DNA of 64,000 bases from Hofstenia miamia (GCA_004352715.1 SCFE01000108.1:1383892-1447891), one strand, 5' to 3'; numbered from the stretch's first letter, positions 35,366-48,684 are shown. Numbers and translations: made by a program. Notes: generated by a model from the sequence alone, not told the origin.

Positions 35366-35454
35366 ATTTATATTGAACAATTTGTACAAATTATAAAACA
35401 TCAAAATAATAATTTTAATTATAAGGAATAATTGTACAATGAACGCTGGCAAGG
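35366..35454 (+). repeat. Exact direct repeat of 35248-35336
   Basis: The 89-bp copies are identical at an offset of 118 bp. Identity in a region where other repeats have diverged, plus the N, points to an assembly artefact rather than a real duplication. Confidence 0.85.
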
Positions 35455-35839
35455 GCTGATGTTGTAACAAATATAAGTAATTTAGAGAAATAATATATTT
35501 CTAATATAATAAGTAAAACGATTGTAACAAAGATATTATTCAAAATCGCCGTCTTCCATATGAATTGCGAAGTTGAGAGCACTTTAAATTTTAATCATTT
35601 CTACCCACATTTGAAGAACCAATCTAATTGTTCGTTACATAAACCAGAATTTTAGAAATAATATTTGACAAGTTGTTCAGTTATCTTTTGCTAATGCAGG
35701 TTGATGCAGAGAAGTATATCTGATATGGAGAAGAAGTAATGCTATCAATAATTACGTACTGGTTTTTGAAGTTGATGTCATTGACTATGATCGCACCCCA
35801 CTGGACAAGCCTTAAATTTAAAAAGTTCAAGAAATATCT

Positions 35840-37670
35840 GAATTTGCGAAGAAACTTAAAACTCTTAAGATAAATAATGTAGTTATTCAACTGGATTTAT
35901 GTAGGAACGTTTTGCTAATTAGATAGGTATAGTAGTTAGTGAAGTGTTTACATTGTACATCACACAGGCTATTATTTCATTTGGGTGGATTATGTCAATA
36001 ATCTACTACGAAGAAATACAAATATAATCACTCAAACAAACCAAGCTTAGAAAATTTACAAACCAAACGCTTGGATAAAGCACCTATAAAAGCTTTTCAA
36101 GCCGAACTGTTTATCCTACTAAGTAAACAAACAAGCGGCTGGTTTCCTTAAATTGCGACGGGGCAGGCGAGAAAAGATTCTTTCCTTCAATTAACTCTGG
36201 GGATAAACTATGGATTTCAAAGCAATCTTATAAATTATATAGTATCTGTATGCAATTACTCAAAATATGGGATTAGTAACGGTGACAAACCTACACAAAT
36301 TGAATCACGGACGTAATTGAGGTGTCAGTCTGGTTGACACTTTAAGCAAATAAACACAACAACTCTCAATCAGTAAACTTATAACTGTTAATGTTATTCC
36401 GAAATGTACCGCCTTCAAATTATACAGCATTGGATAGTAATATTAGCATTAGCTTTTATAACATTAATTAAAGCAAATTTACATGGCGCAGGGCAATGTT
36501 AGCCATATATGGAATAATTTGCAATTTTGAAAAATTTTGAAATGTTGTTCAGAACAAATAAAAGTAGGCATTTGAAGTAGGCCTGCAAACTCATATTGTG
36601 CTTGATAAAGCAGTTCCCATGATAAAGTTGTGGCCATCAACAATTGACTTACGTATTAATTAATACGAATGTCTTGTGCAATTTTTTAATCATAATTGGA
36701 TTACGAATTTAATAGTTGCTGGTCAATACGAAAAAGGACAGATTTGCATATGTTTAAATTTAGTTTGTTTTTGAGTATAGTAATATAGTTTATAAGAATT
36801 ATTTGTAGTAAAATTGTAGGCTTTTTGGAATATAATCACAAAAAAAATTCCCCACTAAATCATAGACTATTTCAAAAGTGAGCTTTCTTAGAATCACAGG
36901 CAACTATTCATCACATTTAATGAGATATGTTTAAAATTGATTCAGTCCGAAATAAATTTTCGAGGCTTTCAATTTTACATAGGAAATACAAATATCACAC
37001 AAAATTAAATTTTTGGATAAATGAACGTTCATTTATTTCAAGTTTAAAAACCGTAGAAGCCATTTTCTAACTTTATCTTCAATTTATTTAATGATCTCGT
37101 TTATCGAGTAATGAAAGTGAGATTAAAGCCAATTGAAAATAAATATCCCAATAAAGCTATTTATAATCGAGGCATCATATTCCCAAAATGTCCATAAACA
37201 GACTATAAATTTACTTCAATGAATAAATAGATTTATCCGTCAGTCATTCAATGTTCACTGGCCTTTTAACTGTCATATTGATCAATATCATTTGAGTGCT
37301 TTTTGCTATTAAAGAGATATAGTGTGTATATATGATATTTTTAGAGAGTTCATCGCTATTGATTTCTGCATGATACGCTTTCTTGAACCTAATTGCTTTT
37401 AAGGCTGACAGATTGTTAACTCTCACTACATAGTAGATAGAAACCACCCACACATTCCATAAAGCACCAGCTAGAGTCAAAGCGTGCTTTGGAAAAATAG
37501 TAAAAAATAGTTTTGAAATGCATAGTAAATTACCTCAAGTAGTTCATATTAGTTGAAGGGCCTGCTAATTTGAGTGTCCTGAATGAAAAAATGTTTCTGC
37601 TTCAAACAACAGGTTTTTAACTGGATCAATGCTTGAAAGACATACATTATCAATTATGTCGAAGATTGTG
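35840..37670. other. Non-coding stretch with a less AT-rich patch at 36090-36370
   Basis: No gene found. 36090-36370 contains GTAAACAAACA (forkhead-like) and repeated CAATTA words and is richer in GC than its flanks; it could be a regulatory island, but only composition supports this. The antisense frame at 37244-37480 has no motif. Confidence 0.4.
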
Positions 37671-37742
37671 TATAACAGAAGCGTAGCCAGTGGAATACCA
37701 ATCAAGTAACTATAAGTAATACTTTTATAGTTATCAATTCAA

Positions 37743-37751
37743 TAATAATAC

Positions 37752-37814
<63 letters not shown>

Positions 37815-37839
37815 TAATAATAACAATTATTATTATTAT
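37743..37839. repeat. (TAA)n array ending in an inverted (TTA)n
   Basis: A long TAA/AATACT array runs to about 37824, then changes to ATTATTATTATT, so it can fold back on itself. 45 bp upstream, AGAAGCGTAGCCAGTGG (37680-37696) resembles the end of the 34.1 kb MITE but has no partner. Confidence 0.85.
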
Positions 37840-37920
37840 AAAAATTATATTTTAAAAAAATAATGATCTCAAAAAAACAAACAGCAATAAATGACTTGAA
37901 TGAAATGTACGGTAATTTTG

Positions 37921-38042
37921 TTCCCCACCTCACCTCACCTCACCCCACGAATTGTTTCCTGGGGATCCCCAGCATATAAATCATATACATTTATATCTAT
38001 GCTGACTATTTATTCTTACTGACTTTCGACAATGTATGTAAC

Positions 38043-38076
<34 letters not shown>

Positions 38077-38560
38077 NNNNNNNNNNNNNNNNNNNNNNNN
38101 NNNNNNNNNNNNNNNNNNNNNNNNNNNNNNNNNNNNNNNNNNNNNNNNNNNNNNNNNNNNNNNNNNNNNNNNNNNNNNNNNNNNNNNNNNNNNNNNNNNN
38201 NNNNNNNNNNNNNTATATATATATAAATTTTAAAAAACAATTTTAATATCTAGCAAGTTTCTCTTTCATTAATGCGACTTGATGCAGAGGACGTATTTCT
38301 GAGATGGGGCAGCAGGAATAATATAAATAACGCTCTCATAGTTGAGATGGATGTCGTTGGTTGTAACATATAAAGATACGTCTTTTTTGATTTTGAAAAT
38401 CAATTAAAACCAACTTAAAGTTGCAGTACTCTCCGCACAAATTTCAATAAAACCCAAGGGGTCAAGGTTTATCTCCACCTTATCCCTCTCTACGAGGGCC
38501 AAGGGTATCTGTATGGGGCCCCACGAATCCCATCCCATTGGACAAGTCTGAATATAACTC
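37921..38560 (+). repeat. Unnamed dispersed repeat, copy 2 (with 137-N gap)
   Basis: Second copy of the block at 35092-35830: TTTCCTGGGGATCCCCA (about 37957), TTTATATCTATGCTGACTATTT-like region, (AT)n with a gap at 38077-38213, CTAGCAAG, TTGATGCAGAGGACGTAT (about 38280), GAGATGGATGTCGTTGG and CCCATTGGACAAGTCT (about 38530). It starts with a (CACCT)n mini-array at 37926-37943. 38400-38520 contains extra sequence absent from copy 1. Confidence 0.6.
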
Positions 38561-38569
38561 ACTATCACT

Positions 38570-39100
38570 ATTGATAATTATATTATTCATTCTATAAGTG
38601 TTCATTGAAATGGCTTACTTTGAAATAGACTTTCGGATTTAAATCAAATATTAATGACATCATTATTGTAACTGATGTATTAAGGATGTTAGCCTAACCA
38701 ATTACTTTAAGGATTATTAATTAGTTAATTTGAAATTGAATATATAAAATTTTTGTAAATATTTTTCTCATTTCCTTCATTCACTTCAACTATTTTTTCG
38801 AAAAATTTTAAGCAACATTTTTATACATAAGTTGTTATTGGCAATATGCAGCTCTTCGACACAGGAACGCATCTTTTAATATAAAATAACATTCCCACAG
38901 TTTTACTCATTATTGTTCGACATGAGTATTCCAATTTCGATTGTATAATCAGCAAATAATATTGGAAATATTTTATATAAAATTGAAAAAAAATTTATTA
39001 TCTAGCAAGGATTACTCTTGATTTATTAACTTAAAGTAGATTGTGTATTTATTTCTACAAAAAATAACGTTATGTTTTTTTCATCTTGAATAACTTTCCT
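38570..39100. other. Non-coding AT-rich stretch
   Basis: Nothing recognised. Confidence 0.5.
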
Positions 39101-39385
39101 GAGGAACCCCATAATTACAGATAAATGACATGATAGAAAACCGTTAATATTTACAATTTGAAGAAAGGTATGAGTGAAATAAATATATTAAGCGTTCATT
39201 AAATCAGAAGGTTTTAATTTTTCATTAGTAAAATATTGTGTGGAATGGTGTCAAATGCCTTTTTGTTATCGAAATACATTCCATATGAAACTACTCTGTT
39301 ATTTAAATTAAGGAAGATAGAATTAAGAAAGTCCAGACGATTAATAACTGTACAAGATCCTTGAACGGAACCATGTTGTTATGAT
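39100..39385 (-). pseudogene. Decayed LINE reverse transcriptase fragment (antisense)
   Basis: On the minus strand, from about 39380 downward, the frame reads QHGSVQGSC, then LDFLNSIFLNL, then FDNKKAFDTIPHNILL, which is RT motif 2a to motif A with the catalytic Asp (LDFKKAFDT.PH is usual). After a stop near 39214 and frame breaks, YGVPQES (about 39110-39135) matches motif B. The order and spacing fit a CR1/jockey-type RT. Stops on both sides show it is dead. It was too broken to appear as a long frame. Confidence 0.7.
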
Positions 39386-39389
39386 TTGA

Positions 39390-40080
39390 TCTTTCTCTTT
39401 ATATATTGATAAATAAAAGTATATTATCATTTACGAAACTGTGACGAGATGTCGACCTGATTGCAAAACCATAAGCAAAAACAGTTATTAGGGAAAAATT
39501 ATTTTTAAAACATTTTTGATACAAACTAGACGTGCTCGGGACCTATCCTGATGCATAAAGTTCTGAAATACACAAAAGATTATTATATTTGAATAAAGTT
39601 TTTTTTGAGCTCTTTCACGCACAGCCCCATAAAAATCGTCTGGATATATAGTGGTTCCAATTAAAAGTACAATGTTTATTCAGTTTGTTAGGTTTTTGTG
39701 ATGCCCTAAAAACTGCAGAAGTACTTATAAAACAGTTTTTGAAAATGTTTTAACAAGTGACCTGTTTGTATCAAATTCATCACTCTTTCCTAGACCATCG
39801 AAAGAAGAGGTTGAAGTTTTGCCAATTCCAATGCCTCAAAATACATTTATCAGTAGTGAATCTGTTCTTTAAATGGATAAATTCGGCAAATTTTTTTCAT
39901 CCTTTGATGTTCTAATACGATTAGCAGTTTCTGTTTACGCGCATTAACGCAATCACCAATAAATTAAATGATAAACTGTTAGAAGTAGCAAATCTAGTGA
40001 AATCAAATTAATGGTTGTATTTCAAAGATATAGAATACTTAGCGATAGCAAACATTATATATGATGAATAAGTGTACACT

Positions 40081-40130
<50 letters not shown>

Positions 40131-41104
40131 AAGTGATTATACTGAGCTTATCAATATTCTAGATAGACGATATGAAATGGATAGACCGGTTTCGCTTTTT
40201 TCAAACATAGTTAAAAATATGCGACAAAAAATCATACATCGGGAAAACGAAGCGACATTTGGGTACAATTATTAAGGAACATATGAATGGGCACCTAAAA
40301 TGCGAAGTTTTAATGAACAAACATCAACCAAGTGAAGAAAATATTTATATCCGACTAACATCCCAACATCATAAAATAGGAGAGCAATAATAATTAAACA
40401 ATAAAACCAAAATCAATTATTAAATATACACTAATCATAATATTATTGAACTTTTTTTAGGAGCATGCAATATTAAATTAAAGATAATATATAGGTTTCA
40501 GGTTACAAAATATTTGTTTCTTAAAAATTTGCTTGTAAATCAATTAATAATATTTATGCATACAGTATTTATGTTTACAGTAACTTTAGAATGAATGGAA
40601 TCTCACTTTCTATTTCCATAAAGATTAATCATTAACAATATAGAAAGAATTAATCCAAAACAAACAAAATTTTTCTACATGATTTCTAGCATATTCATCT
40701 AATATTCTAAAAACAAAATTGACAATTTTGGCATGAACACATATGGATAGTCCGCTTGACCACAGATTTTCTCTATACGACCACACATCCCACTGTTAGT
40801 TATATTAATTCGCAATGGGAAGGTATTATCAAAGTGCAATAAACTACATCTCATCACATTCGATGAGATTTTGAAGGATGCTAGAGTTAAAGGCTACCAA
40901 TATGATTATTGCGATTAAGCATCATTTGGAAGCGTATATTTATTGTACAATTAGTAAGTAAACTTAAGTGAACTAGATTTTTTCGTGAAATCAAATAAAA
41001 ATGCTTCTGATTGTTGCGTATTGTTATGCCTAAAGCAGCACGTATTGCCAAGAACCCTTCGCTACGTCTGAAAAATCATAGTGAAAACTTCAAAAAATTA
41101 AGCA

Positions 41105-41145
<41 letters not shown>

Positions 41146-41858
41146 GATTAACTGTTCTCTTAGAAAAACTAAATTTCCCCTAAATAAATTAACAAATAGA
41201 AAACCAGAATCAATATCATCGTGAATCAAAAGAACTAATTAATTTCACATGAATCGATGCTATTACTTCAAAATAAAGTAAACATTTACAGCCTTTACTA
41301 AAGGAATGGGAAGTCCCTTGGGAATTTCTTTAAAAGTGAAATATTTTAAACCTGTCCTTAGTAAAAGTTGCAATTAATTAATTTGTAGGAATTTGTTTCC
41401 ACTGAACTCAATTTAAATAAAATGATTGTGAAAAGTTCATTCTAAACTGCTTCTGTTGTATGCCTTTCAGTCGTCTGCATTCGGTAAAATTGGAATCACA
41501 ATCAATAATGAATTTATGATTATATGTTAAATTGGCCATTCATTCATGCAATTAGGATTCAACTACCGTAAATGAATATATCAAATCAGTCGGCGACATG
41601 CACTTTCCAGACAACTGTTACTTTCTAATCAAACTATGTATGAAATCATTCAACGAAAATGCTAGAATAGCCTGGTAAACAATTGGTTCCTACTTGTTCT
41701 GACTCAATTTCTGATAGACAGCCTTTTCCATAACTGAATTCCAGCAATAATAAAGAAAAATATATATAGGCTTCGACGTACTACTGGAAAAAATGGGCAA
41801 TTTTCAGGAATTAGCTAATACTTCCTTATCTATATTCTATGTAAATGCTAAACATAAA

Positions 41859-41896
<38 letters not shown>

Positions 41897-42270
41897 TATA
41901 TTCATAGTTAATTCTGCTTTAAACTCCTAAATTTCAAGAATCTCATAATAGATTTAATCACCCAGTTTGTATATTTATTAGTTTTTAATAATTTAAGAAG
42001 CGCATTTTTACATGTACATAAATGAATTTCATGATTAGAGAAATTCAATTGTTTAATTGCTTGAGACTCCAAATTAATTTGAGAAACTGTGCAACAATAG
42101 AATTATCTGCATTGCCAAATTTGAATTTTTATTGGAAATCTTCTGCATGGCATTTACAGATATTTAGTAAATTTCATTTATAATATAAATAAATTTAATA
42201 CTGCGCAAACGTGAAGTGCCCAAAATAAATTTATTGCAAATTTAGTGGTAATACTATTTAAGAATTAAAG
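39390..42270. other. Non-coding AT-rich stretch with three (TA)n arrays
   Basis: Arrays at about 40083-40129, 41104-41143 and 41862-41891. No coding sequence recognised; decayed LINE sequence may continue just above 39390. Confidence 0.5.
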
Positions 42271-42279
42271 CGGAAATAA

Positions 42280-42480
42280 TTACCTACGTGACCAGTAACT
42301 ATTAATCAAAAATAATTTCTCGCCACTAATCTTGGAATGTTTATTGATTGATTATTTACAACTTAACGGTCCACCTTCGCATAACCGGGGAGCAGTCAAT
42401 AAATTAACAGCAAATGAAGCATTATGTTCAATCATTTATGCGTGTGGTATAATTCAAAACAACCAAAATTAATTCTACCC
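42280..42480. promoter_or_regulatory. Possible conserved non-coding island
   Basis: A GC-richer patch with TGTTTATTGATTGATTATTT (forkhead/homeodomain-like), CGCATAACCGGGGAGCAG and GCGTGTGGTATAATTC (Runx-like TGTGGT). It has no repeat signature and no coding frame. Function is a guess. Confidence 0.15.
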
Positions 42481-42489
42481 CAATGTGCT

Positions 42490-44477
42490 CAGTCAAAATT
42501 TTGAAGCGACTGAAATGAATGCATTACAAATTGCAAGTCATTGAATTGGATAAAGGAAACACATCAAAAAATTCTTTTGTTTTGCTATAACTAGAAAAAC
42601 TTAGCACGATATATGTGATGAGCAATTTCAAGCATCTACGTTCCAACAATGTTGAAATTAATATATTGCAAATTGGTGAAATCGTTTTCCTCGTTGGACA
42701 CAGAATCACCAATTAAATTGCTTATTCTTTTGAATGCTTTTTACATAGATTTTAATTTTGTTATTTCACAATATAAATGCACCTAGACTTTCAAATACAA
42801 TGGTTGTTAGTTGACATATGCATTTCTAATTAAATACGCAGCTAGTTATAATTCACAAAAGTAACTTTATAAAATTTAGTAATATTTCATTATCACCATT
42901 CAACAATTGAAGGACGTAAAGAGAAAACAATAAAGAACTTTAAATCCGAAATCACACTAATGCTTAACACATGCTATTTTTCAACTTCCGAAAGCAATGA
43001 TATATAGACTGTAAAATAAAAAAAATAATAAATATTTAATATATATATTTCCAATATATTTCATTATTTGAGAAAAATCAAGGAATAAAGTAATATTAGA
43101 AATAGAATGGGCAAACTTACATTCACCAAAAAAGTATTGATAATGACAGGGTGCAAGCAATGGAGAAATTATTCCCGAATTCTGAATTGTAGAACATGTC
43201 AATGCTTTAAGAGGAAAAAATATCCATTGTTATTGACATTCCATTGCTACAAGTTTCATAAATTCAACAGAAGATTTTTTAAAAAAGCAAATAGCCAAAG
43301 TGTCAATATTTTCAATTGAAGAGTGGTAATTCCGAAAATGCAGGTGTGGAAAAAGCAAAGCTCAGAAAAGTACTTACAAATATTTCTTTGGATTACGTAT
43401 TTACATTCCGAAAAGTAGGGAAATAGTTAACTTCAAAAGCAAATAAATTTTGCCTTATTGACAGTGGTGTTGATAAGCTGAGAGCGCTACTAGACAGACT
43501 ACAACAGTTTTTGTTTCATCTGCAAGAGAATAAGAATCGTATTTAATATTCCCGATTTTATAGTCCTGTTAAGAATCTGCATGCCTGAATAGTCTAAAAC
43601 TTAAAATACATAAATTTACAATAATCTTAAAATTACATTGTTAATAAATTGTGTTTATATTGTATTTCCACTCAAAACCCTTGCAATCGTCTTAATCTAA
43701 ATCTTAGAAGCTTATAAGCATGCGCTCAATTATTTAGAACAAAGGTCTTAACTCTCATAGTTAATACACTAACGCTTCTGTAACTGTTTTTGATGTATTT
43801 TGCAGATTCTAAGCAGAGGAAGACTTTCAATAAAAATTTTAAGTTTTTCTACGTTATTGGCACTTGTAAATTGCAAACGTCCAAAATTTACGCCGATTTG
43901 TTAAAATTACAATCGTTTCCATTTAAAATAATATTGATTTGTAAATATTTGCGCCATTTAATTACGAATAAAAAAAATTATTCAACTTGAAGTAGTTGGA
44001 TTCATATTAATTAAATGTTCATACATTACTAATGTTTAAAATAAAAAGCACATATCAAAATAGTGAATATCTTCTGCAAGAAAACTATCAAAAGAACAGA
44101 GATTTCTTAAGCTATAAGATTTGTTATTATTTATATTCACAGTAATAATTTTACTAAATATCTATTTAACACCTCAGTGACTTGATTGTAGACAAAAACA
44201 AAAAAACTATATAGGATAAGATCGCTAAAAAGTGGTATTTTGAAACTTTCCCTAATATTGTATGCAATGTAAAAAAACTAAAATATTTTAGATTATAGTT
44301 TAGAACACTACTTTAAAAATATGTTACTGGATAAATTAATTTGCAGTGTACACCTATGGGAATCCCAGATATTTATAAGTATAAAATATTTTTTCAAATT
44401 CTTAAGCATTGGCATATTTGTGAATAGCTTGAGATGAGTTATGCTTAGAGAAATTTCAAATGAAATTGCTATTTAAT

Positions 44478-44524
<47 letters not shown>

Positions 44525-46074
44525 GATGCACATTTTAGAGTAGAGTAGAGCATTCTATGATTAACTTTGTAATCTATTTTAACAACGCAAATGTCAATTT
44601 GAAAATTTTGAATGAATTGAACGATAGAAAATGTAAAATGGTCATGGAAATTTGAAGCTAGCATCTGCCTGCCAATTGATGGAATGAAAAATGACTCTGC
44701 ATTCTATTTAATAAGGCATAATATAGCATTCTTTGCTGTAAGAAAAGTATTATTCTTTGTTATTCTAAATGTAAAGTATTCAAAAAATTAAAGAAAATGG
44801 TAGAGGATTTAGTGGACACCAAGCTTTATTGAAATGCATGATAAATAGTTAAGACAGAAATGAAATTTTACGTAGGAAATCTATTATAACATTTTCAATA
44901 ACTTTATTCTTATATACTTATTCATATACAATAATATTGATTAAAAGCAGTGTAGGATTTAGAAATGTGGAGCCCTGGGGCAGCAAAAAGTACTGGCCCC
45001 ATTTTTTGTTATCAATATTTTAAATAAAGAAAAAAATTATATGGATATTAAAAACGTCTCATACTTGGTAATTGGTATGTTTTCCCAGACTTCATCAAAG
45101 TTGTTTTAAGTGTGCAAAAATGATTTTTCTCCTTTTTATATACGAAAGAACCTACGCATAATGATAAAAAATTCATATAGAAAATTATGAAACTCATGTG
45201 CACAATAATTAACAATAGTAGGGTAGTTCAAATTTTTAATACATTTAATCGATTAGATTGAACATACACTTCTGCTAGAAAAAATAAATTATTCTTAAAA
45301 GTGTTTTAAATGTATTCATGTTTTTAGTCACTGGAATGCTTAACAAAAAACAGTAAATATTATTAGTGCATAAATTATTTTTTCTTTTAAAGCTTTCACG
45401 CTTTGAATGACTTAGTTTATCAAAAATATATAATATTAAAATATAAACGTGATGGGTTCTTATAAAATGCACATTGTACATTATTTCCCAGGAACTCAAT
45501 GAATAACTATATTCTTTCAATTACGACGAATACACTTAAAAATTTAAAAGAGACAAGCAGATAGTTAATTTTAAATGAAATTTAATTATTTTAGAACCAT
45601 TGTTGAAACAAATAATTGCTAAAATATATTATTAATGACAATAGCTCCATACAAGTGAAAATGTGCTAGAAAGAAACTACTAACATTAATTTTGAGGATC
45701 AACTTTACTAATTGATGAAGTACTTTAAACATTTGAGTATTTAGATAATCCCATGTAGAATAACAACAATAATAATGGTAATGGTTAACAAGCTCTTTAT
45801 TCAAGTATGGAAAAGCTTTGCTTTGCAAATACAAAATTAAAAACAAATACATAAATTACAAAAAAGTTGATTTGTTTGCAATTGATATTTTGCAAATGCG
45901 AGTGCGTGTGTTGTAGGTGATATAATTGTCTAGGAAGTCTAATGAATGCATATATCCAATACAATGTTTGAAAAGAGTTGTTAAACAGGTGCATTAATAA
46001 ACATAAGAGTCAAAGCAATACATTTGCTAAAAAAAGTTATACTTTTCAAACAATAAACTATGTATGCATGCATA

Positions 46075-46080
<6 letters not shown>
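42490..46080. other. Non-coding AT-rich stretch with one (TA)n and one possible transposon end
   Basis: (TA)n at 44482-44521. At 44948-45000, CAGTGTAGGATTTAGAAATG followed by GGAGCCCTGGGGCAGC and GGCCCC resembles a hAT-type end, but no partner or duplication of the flank ATTAAAAG was found. The short frames here have no motif. Confidence 0.45.
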
Positions 46081-46110
<30 letters not shown>

Positions 46111-46265
46111 TAATAAATGTGTGTGTGTGTCTATGTAGGTGGTAAGCTTAGTGTAAGAAATCATTAAATGTGTTTACCATCATTGTGTCGCCAATTGTGT
46201 TTTCTCGGTGTAATAAAAATAATAATAATAACAATAATAATAGTAATAGAAACGTATAATAATAA
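46081..46265. repeat. Two (TAA)n arrays and a (GT)n
   Basis: TAA/TAAA units at 46079-46117, GTGTGTGTGT at 46119-46129, then imperfect AATAATAAC units at 46215-46265. They may be LINE tails, but no LINE coding sequence is next to them. Confidence 0.8.
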
Positions 46266-46414
46266 TCAAGTACTATTCAAATTTAATGAAAGACTATATG
46301 AGAAGTAATGAATTAATTAAAATAAGAAACTATGATCCAGCATTTGAGTATGGTGTCCTCAATCAAGCATTTCCCAGCAAATTGCAATTTTCGAGGAATG
46401 CTTTTGCTTACGAG

Positions 46415-46920
46415 GTGGCATTTTTGCGGGTATGCCTGGGCTCGCCGGGCATAACGGAGGGCGGGCATTGGGCGCTCAAATAACCGAACATATTTTATGA
46501 CCGCTCAAATAAAATCTGTTGTAATCATAAGATAATATGATGTATTGACGTAAGTTTTTTCTGCTTTTAAAAAGAAATTTAATAATTTACCGCGAAATTT
46601 AGGCTTTTACTGCAAAAATAGTTAAATTTTGTTGTAGATTTGTTGTAATACAATGATAGAAAACCAAAACACTAATCTCTATGCATGATCTTTGATAGGA
46701 TTTAATAAATTTTATAGGAATCGTAAAAAGTTTCTCACTAAAAGACAAATTTATATAGTACTTTTGTAAATTTTGATTTAATTTCGTTGTATTTTACGTT
46801 TTTCTCAATAGATGGCGGGCGGACTGGGCTGCCCGTTTCTGCCGGGTGAATTCCAACGGGCGAGCGGGCACCGGGCATCGGAAGACAAACGGGTGCAGGG
46901 CGGGCAGACAGTGTTAAATC
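46415..46920. mobile_element. Probable DNA transposon with two GC-rich GGGC-repeat ends
   Basis: Islands at 46415-46482 (GCGGG, GGGCTCGCCGGGC, GGGCGGGC) and 46813-46907 (GGCGGGCGGAC, CCGGGCAT, GGGCGGGC) flank ~330 bp of AT-rich DNA. The words CGGGCAT and GGGCGGGC recur in both islands. The pattern is that of subterminal repeats of hAT-like elements, but I could not find matching terminal inverted repeats or a duplication. The frames at 46286-46483 and 46805-47008 (antisense) merely cross the islands. Confidence 0.4.
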
Positions 46921-46924
46921 TAAA

Positions 46925-48680
46925 AATGCAAAACACTATTGAGCACTTGCATATTCTGATGTAGTCGGCGAAATTTGATATGTATGAGGTGTGGTTGTGG
47001 TTGGTCAATGATTTCTAGGACACGGTTAACAAATGCTGCTAATGCGCAACGGTTAATAAAACTATGTGTAATCAATGATATATAAAAACTGCATTTGTCT
47101 GTCTACTTATGGCTCATTTAGTTTAAATCTATTTTAGTATTAGCAGGACATGCAATAATAAAGGATAATGAAAGTATTTTACATTTTATTATCAAAACAA
47201 CATCTATATATGCTTTTTTAAATTAATTCCTTTAAAATGCAATCTCCTATCATTGAAAACACTTTCCATTATCGACGAAGTAATAAATACTATTTTTGCA
47301 AATTTAAAATAATTGAAAAGGAGGGGCTACCTTCGAGAATTTATTTGACATAAAACAGCGTAAATAATATATAGACTACTAAAAAGATGGTGTTTGTTAA
47401 GATAGCATTCTTTCACGTTGCAATCTACGGTGTCTAATCAGCAACACTATCAATATCCTGATTAGAATAACGTTAGGAAATAACAATGCAATGAAGTTAC
47501 ATTCAATTTTTTTTTCAAATTATAAATGAACTAATAACTATTCTGAATTAAGTAAATTTAAAATAGATACAGAGAAAAATAATTTTTTAGTCTCCAAAAG
47601 AGACCGACAAATCATACCGGTATCAAAAAGCTAAAAATTTAATTATCACTTCAACTTTTGACATTTTCAGTCCAAACCACTTCGATATTAGCTCTCCACA
47701 AAGAACTTAGTTTATGAGACTACTATTTCAATTGGGATATAAGCAAATGTATTCTCCAACTAGTATTCTTTATTATTCATTAAGCGTTTATGTTAGCCTC
47801 CCAGTTGATATATTAGTTGATGTGTTCAAAAACAAATTTTACATTGAGAATAACAATATCTTAAAAATGCTAAGGTCAGCAATCGACAAAATGATAACAG
47901 ACAATGTTTAATAAATTTTGAAATTTTGTGTATAACTATGAAAATCGTATGTGATTGTATTAGCCGATGTAAGTAACCTTATTATGTTGATTTTTGTTAG
48001 ACTTAAAATTTTTCTATATTATTTGCCCTGGACATATGTAGATGTTGGTGTTATTGAAGCATGGGGTTCCCATGCACCTAAATTCCGCCAATTTTGAAAC
48101 TCATGGATATCATTAATAATTTTGTGCTCGCAATCCACTGATTTTAGAAATTGTAAAGGCTTGTGAACTGTACACATCTATAGACTAAATTTGAATAAAC
48201 TACTTTTTGAAGTAGTTCTGTGATTGTCTTCAGTAGTAAAGCTATGAAGAAAATTGAGATTTTAAATAACCATCAGTAATGATTTACATTACTCTGAATG
48301 TATAATGTTTATTGGCAATAAAAACTATTGAAAGTCAAAAAGCGAATATATTTTTAGGCGTCAAAAAGACCTTTATTTAGAAAAATCAAAGATAACATTT
48401 CAAAAAGACAAAGAGACGCCCTGCATGCAGTGAAATCAATGTTTGATGGAAACAGAATTGACTGAACACCCGCCAAAGGCGCAACTTTTAGTTCTAATTT
48501 GCATGCAAACTCATAAGAAACATATCACTCACTAGACTAATTGGTTTTAAATACAAATGTGAGTACATTTGCATATTTCTCGGGCAGCTGACAGAATACC
48601 TTGTGAATGAAATTGAATTCAAAAATTAAGAAAAAATTGCAGTCATGCATGTTTATAAACATGCACATGAAAATTCAAAG
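46925..48680. other. Non-coding AT-rich stretch
   Basis: Nothing recognised. The 65-aa frame at 47714-47911 has no motif. Confidence 0.5.
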
Positions 48681-48684
48681 TGTG

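Larger units (their letters stand above)
35092..35830 (+). repeat. Unnamed dispersed repeat, copy 1 (interrupted by (TA)n)
   Basis: Shares ordered blocks with 37921-38560: TTCCTAGGGGATCCCCA, TATTTATACTAACTATTT, a central (TA)n, GGCAAGG, TGATGCAGAGAAGTAT, GTTGATGTCATTG, and CCCCACTGGACAAGCCT. Spacing differs because of local expansion. No protein motif in any frame. Class unknown. Confidence 0.6.

Noticed and set aside
37926-37950. (CACCT)n run as a CRISPR-like or telomere-like repeat
   Set aside because: Only about three 5-bp units without spacers; a simple mini-array inside a dispersed repeat.
46286-46483. 65-aa frame and antisense 67-aa frame at 46805-47008
   Set aside because: They run through GC-rich transposon-like islands and show no conserved motif.
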